In this document: one piece after another, positions 1-4,726 of the stretch
Position numbering within the stretch: the first letter of the stretch is position 1
How the letters are laid out: each line of letters opens with the position of its first letter
The notes under the pieces: generated by a model
What the model saw: the letters and a program-made list of their open reading frames with translations, nothing else
Told to the model about the DNA's origin: nothing
Databases searched by the model: none
Translations under genes and position numbers: made by a program
Assembly: GCA_021808425.1 (NCBI GenBank)
Contig: JAKBBS010000128.1
Location: 1-9,722, forward strand
Direction: 5' to 3'
DNA: 9,722 bases
Origin: Actinomycetes bacterium
Lineage (GTDB): Bacteria; Actinomycetota; Acidimicrobiia; Acidimicrobiales; Palsa-688

Positions 1-77
1 GTCCACAAGTCGTAAGGCTCGATGACGTGGGTGTCGGTATCGATCACTTTCCAAGAGTCGACTTCGGATTGAAGCAT
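1..77 (-). CDS. amidohydrolase family 2 protein, N-terminal fragment (runs off the window)
   Basis: Only the first 25 codons are visible, reading leftward from an ATG at 77-75. The translated start contains VIDTDTHVIEPYDLW. The D-x-D-x-H-x-x-E-P arrangement is typical of the first strand of the amidohydrolase-2 TIM barrel, where D-x-H supplies metal ligands. Members of this family act as hydrolases or as non-oxidative decarboxylases of aromatic and cyclic acids. A Shine-Dalgarno-like GGGAGG lies just upstream on the - strand (about 82-87), with only about 4 nt of spacing. The gene is divergent from the P450, with a 109-nt spacer that probably holds both promoters. The fragment is too short to assign a substrate. 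The family call rests on the N-terminal motif alone. Confidence 0.72.
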   Translation of the reverse strand, partial: MLQSEVDSWKVIDTDTHVIEPYDLW

Positions 78-126
78 CAGGCCTCCCAACGTAGCTCGCT
101 CCGCTCAACGACGGACGCACGAATCT

Positions 127-140
127 ATTATCATGATAAT
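127..140. promoter_or_regulatory. perfect 14-bp palindrome in divergent promoter region (candidate operator and -10 elements)
   Basis: ATTATCATGATAAT is identical to its own reverse complement. It lies between the divergent amidohydrolase and P450 starts. Each strand reads TATCAT and GATAAT inside it, both 5/6 matches to the sigma70-type -10 TATAAT. It could therefore be two overlapping divergent -10 boxes, a repressor operator, or both. No convincing -35 was found on either strand. Its placement predicts leaders of roughly 40 nt for both genes. Confidence 0.5.
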
Positions 141-186
141 CTCGGCGAAGACCACAGCGTTCGATAAAAAAGGGGAACCTGGGAAC

Positions 187-1359
187 ATGGCCGACCACGC
201 TTCGATCGAAGTTGACCTATCGTCTACCGTCGCTCCTGCCACGCAGCACTGGAAGCAGATGGACGAGCTGCGCGAAGCGCACCGGTTCTTTTGGAACACC
301 AAAGGTGGCTACTGGGTCCTCACCCGCTACGAAGACATCCGCGAAGCGTTCAACAAGCCGGAGCTTTTCTCCAACCGCTCAATTGTTGCAACCGACCCGA
401 ACCCCGCCTACCGATTCCTGCCCTCGTTCAGCGAGCCCCCGCAGCACATGAAGTACCGACACCTGATGAACGGCTGGTTCGCGCCCGCGTCGATCAAGCG
501 GCACGCGGCACGGATCGCCGAGCTTGCCCGCGACACCGTCTCCCCACTCGTCTCGCAAGGTCACGCTGACTTCATCACCGCCTTCGGCGACGGCTTTCCG
601 GTCAAGGTATTCCTACTCGTCATGGGCCTGCCTTTAGACGACGCCGAATTCTTCGTTTCGGCTGTCCGCCGCATGTCAGGCAACACCCCTGGACATCCAT
701 CAGACATGACGGCCTGGGACGACATCCACAACTACTGGGCACAGATGCTCGCCAATCGAAGGACGAATCCGTGCGACCCCCAAGTCGACTTCGTCACCCA
801 CCTCAGCCTCTGCGAGCTTGATGGCGAGCCGCTCCCGGACGTGGACATCCTCGATATCCTCGTCACCCTTACATTAGGCAGCCTCGACACAATTAAAAAT
901 CAGCTCGGCTGGTGCTTCTACCATTTGGCGACCAACCCGGATGACCGCCGTCGTGTAGCGGCCACGCCGGAGCTCATACCGAGCGCCGTAGAGGAGTTCC
1001 TGCGCGCCTACCCCATTGTCGGCATGGCGCGTAAGTTGAACGAGGACACGGATTTCCACGGCTGCCCTATGAAAAAGGACGACATGGTCCTCCTGAGCAT
1101 TCCGGCCGCAACCCGAGACCCTCGCCAGTTCGCCGACGCCGACCGTGTCTTGATCGACCGTTCTCCGAATCGCCACATCGCGTTCGGCGCCAGCGAGCAT
1201 CGATGCCTCGGTTCGCATCTCGCGCGCTGCGAGTTGCAGTCGGCGATACGCGAGTGGCATTCGCTCATACCTGACTATCGCCTCGACACCGAGGACCAGC
1301 TGCTTGCGCACGGTGGCCTGATCTCGCTTCGCTCCCTTCCGCTTGCGTGGGACACCTAG
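187..1359 (+). CDS. cytochrome P450 (bacterial soluble type)
   Basis: A 390-residue soluble P450 monooxygenase, normal length for the bacterial class. The heme-binding loop is FGASEHRCLG (residues 333-342, Cys340 the thiolate ligand). The K-helix ExxR is E270-F-L-R273. The I-helix oxygen-activation segment is G231-S-L-D234-T235-I, keeping the acid-alcohol pair but with Gly-Ser in place of the common Ala-Gly. The ATG at 187 was chosen because AGGGGAA at 171-177 sits 9 nt upstream; the earlier in-frame ATG at 133 lies inside the promoter palindrome and has no ribosome site. The gene is divergent from an amidohydrolase and convergent with the AhpD-like gene. It needs a ferredoxin and reductase, and neither is in the window. 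By context it hydroxylates a hydrophobic, possibly terpenoid, steroid or aromatic substrate (inference). The CYP subfamily cannot be named from sequence reading alone. Confidence 0.96.
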   Translation: MADHASIEVDLSSTVAPATQHWKQMDELREAHRFFWNTKGGYWVLTRYEDIREAFNKPELFSNRSIVATDPNPAYRFLPSFSEPPQHMKYRHLMNGWFAPASIKRHAARIAELARDTVSPLVSQGHADFITAFGDGFPVKVFLLVMGLPLDDAEFFVSAVRRMSGNTPGHPSDMTAWDDIHNYWAQMLANRRTNPCDPQVDFVTHLSLCELDGEPLPDVDILDILVTLTLGSLDTIKNQLGWCFYHLATNPDDRRRVAATPELIPSAVEEFLRAYPIVGMARKLNEDTDFHGCPMKKDDMVLLSIPAATRDPRQFADADRVLIDRSPNRHIAFGASEHRCLGSHLARCELQSAIREWHSLIPDYRLDTEDQLLAHGGLISLRSLPLAWDT

Positions 1360-1384
1360 TCTAGGCGGAAACGCTGCACCCGCA

Positions 1385-1403
1385 ACATTTGCGAGGCGAA
1401 TGT
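1385..1403. terminator. possible bidirectional hairpin between convergent genes
   Basis: In the 48-nt gap between the P450 stop and the AhpD-like stop, ACATTTGC and GCGAATGT can form an 8-bp stem with one T-G wobble around a 3-nt GAG loop. No T-tract follows on either strand, so classical intrinsic termination is uncertain. Placement between convergent genes is the main support. Confidence 0.35.
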
Positions 1404-1407
1404 AGTC

Positions 1408-1995
1408 TCATGGCATCACCACCACGTCGCCACCCCAGGGAGTTCGAAGTCCGTCGCCGTGAAATCTCGTAGGTAGCTCCTCAATCATGTTCCATGTCGC
1501 GGCCAAACGCCCGAAACCGACGAAGAACGCCACCTGCATCCCTAGCTCCACAATCTGCTCCTCGCTGAAGTGACGGCGGAGGTCGTCGTATATCTCGTCG
1601 GTTATCGATAGATGGTCCGACGCGAACAGCCCGGCGTAGCGCACGGCGGCACGCTCCGCGTCACTCAGGTCGTCGGAACTCTCGGGATGTTCCAACGAAC
1701 ACACCAGGTCCTCCGTGAGTCCGTCGGCAATCGCATTCGAATAGCGCACAGCCATACAACTCCTGCACTGATTGAAAAAGGCCACTCGTAGCCGCACCAG
1801 TTCCACCAGTCGATCCGACAGAAGGCGATGCTGGCGTAAGGCACCCCCAAGACGGGCTATAGCCTTCGCCTCTTCGGGACGGTGAGCGAATATCCGCATG
1901 AGACCGACCGCTAGCGGATCCTTCTCGTCTGCGTGCACCAGTTCTCGAAGCTCAGGATCGAACTCATTCGCGTCGAGCATTCGAAGTCGTGTCAT
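1408..1995 (-). CDS. AhpD-like / carboxymuconolactone decarboxylase family protein
   Basis: A 195-residue all-helical protein of the CMD/AhpD superfamily. The signature stretch is VELVRLRVAFFNQCRSCMAV, with Glu65 and a CxxC pair Cys77-Cys80. A second, degenerate helical half follows (about residues 110-172). AhpD enzymes use CxxC plus a downstream His in CxxCxxxH for peroxidase or disulfide chemistry. Here the His position is Arg84, so canonical AhpD proton relay is doubtful. Other family members are decarboxylases of ring-cleavage lactones or have no known activity. The start at 1995 follows a strong GGAGGGA about 7 nt upstream. The gene is downstream of, and on the same strand as, the VOC gene but separated by 230 nt containing its own likely promoter. 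The role in the pathway is inferred only from context. Confidence 0.85.
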   Translation of the reverse strand: MTRLRMLDANEFDPELRELVHADEKDPLAVGLMRIFAHRPEEAKAIARLGGALRQHRLLSDRLVELVRLRVAFFNQCRSCMAVRYSNAIADGLTEDLVCSLEHPESSDDLSDAERAAVRYAGLFASDHLSITDEIYDDLRRHFSEEQIVELGMQVAFFVGFGRLAATWNMIEELPTRFHGDGLRTPWGGDVVVMP

Positions 1996-2108
1996 GTTGG
2001 AATCCCTCCAAATAGAAAACCTTAACGCTGGGTGGCCCCCCGGCTGGTCGGATCACCGGACCGGTTAGCTTGGAAGTTGCACGGACGGCCGAAGTCATCG
2101 AAGTCGAA

Positions 2109-2177
2109 TTACGTGAGTGATCCAGAGTCGACATCGACGCCGGCCATCACGTCGACGCCGAGCGCAACGTTGACCAT
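2109..2177 (-). other. possible 22-codon leader ORF upstream of the AhpD-like gene
   Basis: A short open frame starts at the ATG at 2177-2175 and ends at TAA 2111-2109, reading MVNVALGVDVMAGVDVDSG and then three more residues. It begins about 16 nt downstream of the TATAAT at 2199-2194, so it would lie almost at the 5' end of the transcript. There is no Shine-Dalgarno. The same frame extends upstream to an ATG at 2195, but that ATG overlaps the -10 box. The repeated V-D-V dipeptides reflect a nearly repeated TCGACGCCG word at the DNA level. It may be a leader peptide, a remnant of a lost gene, or chance. Confidence 0.2.
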
Positions 2178-2193
2178 CTGAGTACTAAACTTC

Positions 2194-2202
2194 ATTATAT
2201 CA
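2194..2202 (-). promoter_or_regulatory. extended -10 promoter for the AhpD-like gene
   Basis: On the - strand the sequence reads TGATATAAT, a perfect -10 hexamer (TATAAT, 2199-2194) preceded by the TGn extension. It lies in a strikingly AT-rich patch within GC-rich DNA, just past the VOC stop codon. Predicted transcription start is near 2187, giving a long leader of about 190 nt before the AhpD-like ATG at 1995. No good -35 is visible, which fits an extended -10 promoter. Confidence 0.55.
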
Positions 2203-2210
2203 AATGTTAT

Positions 2211-2224
2211 TTCGATAATTCGAA
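2211..2224. promoter_or_regulatory. inverted repeat upstream of the AhpD-like promoter (candidate operator)
   Basis: TTCGA and TCGAA flank a 4-nt TAAT centre (TTCGATAATTCGAA). The repeat sits about 9 bp upstream of the TGn element of the extended -10 at 2194-2202 and ends 2 bp before the VOC stop codon. This is a plausible regulator-binding position. The element also contains GATAAT, the hexamer found in the palindrome at 127-140. Confidence 0.35.
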
Positions 2225-2225
2225 T

Positions 2226-2687
2226 TCATAGCTCTCCGCCTGCCCACCAGCGCTCAAATGCGTGCTTCAATGCCGCCGACACCGGCTCCACTATCGTGCC
2301 CGTAGGCGAGCGCACGTACGTAAAAGCGCCGTAGCCGTCCTCAGGGGACATACCTGCAAGTTCGAGCGTCCAGCCTTCCGAGAGGAGGGTTTCCGTGGTC
2401 GTCGCAACGTTGTCAACCCAGACGCCCAGGTGATGAGGTCCCGGGTGCTCCCCGGCGTCCCAGATCGACCCGAGTTCGCCTTGGAGCAACTCCAGGTGCA
2501 CGGGACCTTCCATCGAGTAGGTAAAACGCAGGTCGACCCTCGACTCCCCGGCGCCGGGCAGCCAGATCGCCTGCTGGCGATGCTGCAGCGCGCTCCATTT
2601 GACACCGGTCGCCTCGGTCATCTCCCCCATCGCCATTTCGATGTCGGTGACCCTTATGCCCACGTGGAACATCTGCTCGAAGTTCAT
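2226..2687 (-). CDS. VOC superfamily (glyoxalase/bleomycin-resistance/dioxygenase fold) protein
   Basis: A 153-residue protein with two beta-alpha-beta-beta-beta halves, typical of single-domain-pair VOC enzymes. Candidate metal ligands are His8 (FHVGIRV), Glu66 (HLELLQ), His86 (PHHLGVWV) and Glu134 (TIVEPV), the usual H-E-H-E layout of the fold. Members include methylmalonyl-CoA epimerase, extradiol dioxygenases and lactoylglutathione lyases, and the sequence does not decide between these. The ATG at 2687 follows AAGGAG with about 7 nt spacing; the open frame continues upstream but only as an overlap into the TetR gene. The ATG overlaps the TetR stop (ATGA), so the two are translationally coupled. 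The ligand-binding TetR partner and the catabolic surroundings suggest it acts on a pathway intermediate. Confidence 0.88.
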   Translation of the reverse strand: MNFEQMFHVGIRVTDIEMAMGEMTEATGVKWSALQHRQQAIWLPGAGESRVDLRFTYSMEGPVHLELLQGELGSIWDAGEHPGPHHLGVWVDNVATTTETLLSEGWTLELAGMSPEDGYGAFTYVRSPTGTIVEPVSAALKHAFERWWAGGEL

Positions 2688-3325
2688 TGATTGTCTCCTT
2701 TGAAAAGGACGTTGCAAGACCCGCCGGTGATTGCCGGATGCGCTGCGTCGAGAGCCCGAAGGTATCCTTCGACCACCCGCCGCTGCTCGTCTTGTGGCCA
2801 TTGACCCGGAGCGAACACCGCTTGGACGGCCACCCCGTCGAGCAGCGTCGCTAGGTAGCGGGCGACAACGTCGGCGGAATGCCCACGTGCCAGAAAACCG
2901 GTGTCCTGGTCATGGGTGACGGCCTCAGCTAGTCCTTTGCGAAACACGTCGTAGCGGTGTTCCTGCTCGGCAGCTAGCTCGTCGTCTCCTACCGCTGCAC
3001 CCCAGAAAGCCAACCAGACCTTCCAATTCAAGAGGCGCTCCGCGTCGAGCGGGAGGATGGCTTCCACCTTGGCCCGTACGAGCGAGCCTCCGCCCGCCGC
3101 TGCTGCCTCGAAGTACGCGTGGGCGAGTTCCGTGCGTGAGCGGAACGTCGCGAGAAGGAGTTGGCGTTTGCCAGCGAAGTAGTAGGTGAGGGTACCTGTG
3201 GTCCATCCGGCGGAACCTGCGACATCGCGCAGACGAACTGAGGCCAGACCGACCCGCGCGATCTCGCGTGCTGTGGCTTCTGTCAGTTGGCGACGCCTCA
3301 TCTCATGGTCGACGGTCTGAGGCAT
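2684..3325 (-). CDS. TetR/AcrR family transcriptional regulator
   Basis: A 213-residue regulator of normal TetR length. The N-terminal helix-turn-helix spans about residues 20-58 and contains SVRLRDVAGSAGWTTGTLTYYF, followed by the usual K-x-x-L-L segment. The C-terminal domain (about 65-200) is helical and presumably binds the inducer. It resembles the BetI-like subgroup in general layout, but that is only an impression. The start at 3325 has no Shine-Dalgarno. An extended -10 ends 6 nt before the ATG, suggesting a leaderless transcript. An alternative in-frame ATG at codon 9 exists, also without a clear ribosome site. The gene is divergent from the Rieske operon and couples into the VOC gene, so it is the natural candidate to control both directions. 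Confidence 0.92.
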   Translation of the reverse strand: MPQTVDHEMRRRQLTEATAREIARVGLASVRLRDVAGSAGWTTGTLTYYFAGKRQLLLATFRSRTELAHAYFEAAAAGGGSLVRAKVEAILPLDAERLLNWKVWLAFWGAAVGDDELAAEQEHRYDVFRKGLAEAVTHDQDTGFLARGHSADVVARYLATLLDGVAVQAVFAPGQWPQDEQRRVVEGYLRALDAAHPAITGGSCNVLFKGDNQ

Positions 3326-3331
3326 TGACGG

Positions 3332-3340
3332 ATCATAACA
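3332..3340 (-). promoter_or_regulatory. extended -10 promoter of the TetR gene (leaderless)
   Basis: On the - strand the sequence reads TGTTATGAT: a TGn extension followed by TATGAT, a 5/6 match to TATAAT (3337-3332). The hexamer ends 6 nt before the ATG at 3325, so transcription would begin at or next to the A of the start codon. Leaderless mRNAs of this design are common in actinobacteria (established knowledge). The missing Shine-Dalgarno agrees. Confidence 0.55.
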
Positions 3341-3364
3341 TTGCGACTAAGGTCACATCACCGT

Positions 3365-3373
3365 TGTTATACG
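3365..3373 (+). promoter_or_regulatory. candidate extended -10 promoter of the Rieske operon
   Basis: TGTTATACG reads as a TGn extension plus TATACG, a 4/6 match to TATAAT. It would start transcription near 3380, about 63 nt before the TTG start. Together with the opposite-strand TGTTATGAT at 3340-3332, it makes an inverted pair of TGTTAT words separated by 24 nt, which could alternatively be regulator half-sites. No strong -35 is visible. Confidence 0.4.
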
Positions 3374-3375
3374 AC

Positions 3376-3409
3376 AGCTGGCGACTTCGCACGAGGCTGG
3401 AAGTCAGCT
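3376..3409. promoter_or_regulatory. long inverted repeat at the Rieske operon start site (candidate operator or leader hairpin)
   Basis: GACTTC (3383-3388) and GAAGTC (3400-3405) form perfect inverted arms around an 11-nt centre. Outside them, AGCT occurs at 3376-3379 and again at 3406-3409, extending the pairing to 10 bp with a 3-nt GGC bulge on the left arm. It spans the predicted transcription start and lies 33 nt before the TTG start. A repressor bound here would block the operon. As RNA it would be a modest 5'-leader hairpin. Confidence 0.45.
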
Positions 3410-3442
3410 CGCTTGGTCGGAACGCTTTTGGGGAGGTAAGGC

Positions 3443-4726
3443 TTGGAGCAGGAACTGATCGATCGGATCAAAGCCGAAGTTGCCTGGGAATTCGAACGCA
3501 AAGGGCCGCCCGCGGGTTTCCCCGCCTTCCACGACATTCCGATCGGCCGCTACGTCGAGGACGAGTTTTTCAAGTTGGAGCGGGAGCACCTGTGGAATCG
3601 GGTGTGGGTAATGGCCGGGCGTGTCGAGGACCTACCAGAGCCGGGTGACTACATCACTTTCGACGATCTTGGGCCGCCGGTCGTGATCGTGCGGGGCCAC
3701 GATCGTGAAGTAAGGGCCTTCTACAACACTTGTCGGCATCGCGGCGCTCCGGTTGTACGCTCGCAGCGGGGAAGCGCCCGTAACCTTTCCTGCCAATACC
3801 ACGGCTGGACCTACGACCTCGACCGAGGTCAACTGGTGAGCGTGCCAGACGAACGTGACTTCGTCGGCCTCTGCCGGGAAGAACGGTCTTTGGGCCAGAT
3901 CGCCTGCGAGGTTTGGCAGGGATGGATCTTCGTCAACCAAGACCCGTCGGCTCCGACGCTTCGAGAGTGGTTCGGGCAAGCCCTCAGCGAGATGGAAGAA
4001 CTGTCCGGCGCCGAGCTTCGGGTGGTGTCGAGGCACAGCCAGACGATCGGTTGCAACTGGAAGGTCACGGCCGAAGCGTTCTTGGAGGTGTACCACTTCC
4101 GCCACATCCACACTCGGGGGGCCGCCGGGCGCGAAACGCTCCTCGACAGTCGAGGCGCCACTATGGGCCTCTTGGCGAACGGCTGCAGCCGGATGGTTAC
4201 GCCGTACTCACCGTCAGCGGCAGCCGCTTCCGGCATGTCCGACTGGTCCGACTGGCACCACACCGTTTCTCCGGGTTTCGCTGACATCCCGGCGGTAAAC
4301 GACATGTTCCGATGCACCAGCAGCGCCTATAGCCTCTTCCCCAACCTGGTGACACCCGTCGGTGGCGACGGTTTCCCGTTCCTGCTGTTCTGGCCATTGG
4401 ACAAGCGGACGACCCGCCTCGACTGGGTCTTCTATGCGCCGAAGGATTGGGAGGGCGACGACATCCCCGAACGCTGGCGTCGACGCACCGACACCTTCAA
4501 CCTGATCATGGAGGAGGACCGGCGCAACATGGAGCCGATGCAACGCTCGCTCGAATCTCCCGGAACCACCGGTATACCAATCAACTACCAGGAGAGGCGC
4601 ATCTGGCATCTCCATGAGCAGATCGACAGGACCATAGGCGTGGAACGCATCCCAGAGCATCTGAGGGTGCAGCAGGTGCTAGACCGCTACGTCGAAAAGA
4701 CCCAATCAGGACTGGTGACGATATGA
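3443..4726 (+). CDS. Rieske non-heme iron oxygenase, alpha (catalytic) subunit
   Basis: A 427-residue aromatic-ring-hydroxylating-type oxygenase. The N-terminal Rieske domain (about 45-150) has CRH at 97-99 and CQYH at 117-120, the full Cys-His/Cys-His [2Fe-2S] set. The C-terminal catalytic domain has NWKV (205-208), then E215-V-Y-H218-F-R-H-I-H223 giving the two iron His ligands, and Asp359 in EEDRRNMEPMQ as the likely third ligand. The bridging acid before His218 is Glu215 rather than the Asp of naphthalene dioxygenase. The start is TTG at 3443, with GGGGAGG 6 nt upstream; no in-frame ATG fits as well. The gene overlaps the flavoprotein by ATGA. No beta subunit, ferredoxin or reductase is encoded here, so it is probably an alpha-only homo-oligomer fed from elsewhere. 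The substrate is unknown; hydroxylation or demethylation are both possible. Confidence 0.95.
   Translation: MEQELIDRIKAEVAWEFERKGPPAGFPAFHDIPIGRYVEDEFFKLEREHLWNRVWVMAGRVEDLPEPGDYITFDDLGPPVVIVRGHDREVRAFYNTCRHRGAPVVRSQRGSARNLSCQYHGWTYDLDRGQLVSVPDERDFVGLCREERSLGQIACEVWQGWIFVNQDPSAPTLREWFGQALSEMEELSGAELRVVSRHSQTIGCNWKVTAEAFLEVYHFRHIHTRGAAGRETLLDSRGATMGLLANGCSRMVTPYSPSAAAASGMSDWSDWHHTVSPGFADIPAVNDMFRCTSSAYSLFPNLVTPVGGDGFPFLLFWPLDKRTTRLDWVFYAPKDWEGDDIPERWRRRTDTFNLIMEEDRRNMEPMQRSLESPGTTGIPINYQERRIWHLHEQIDRTIGVERIPEHLRVQQVLDRYVEKTQSGLVTI

Larger units (their letters stand above)
1996..2225. other. 230-nt intergenic region between the VOC and AhpD-like genes
   Basis: This stretch holds the AhpD-like promoter, the operator-like repeat and the possible short ORF listed separately. 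The part nearest the AhpD-like gene also contains ACCGGACCGGT (2055-2065), an 11-bp inverted repeat with a 1-nt centre. A perfect 5-bp half-site on each side suggests a protein-binding site rather than an RNA hairpin, because the loop would be too small. I see no known riboswitch or other recognised element in the remainder. Confidence 0.4.

Noticed and set aside
133..186. 18-codon upstream extension of the P450
   Set aside because: The ATG at 133 lies inside the promoter palindrome and lacks a Shine-Dalgarno, whereas ATG 187 has AGGGGAA at good spacing.
2193..2195. ATG at 2195 as the start of a 28-residue peptide
   Set aside because: It overlaps the TATAAT promoter hexamer on the same strand, so it would not be in the transcript.
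2262..2690. 142-codon + strand frame
   Set aside because: It is exactly antisense to the VOC gene and shows no recognisable family.
2688..2801. N-terminal extension of the VOC protein
   Set aside because: It overlaps TetR coding sequence in another frame, and the VOC fold and ribosome site begin at 2687.
3632..4660. Several 148-162-codon - strand frames
   Set aside because: They are antisense to the Rieske gene, which has all its metal ligands and normal length.
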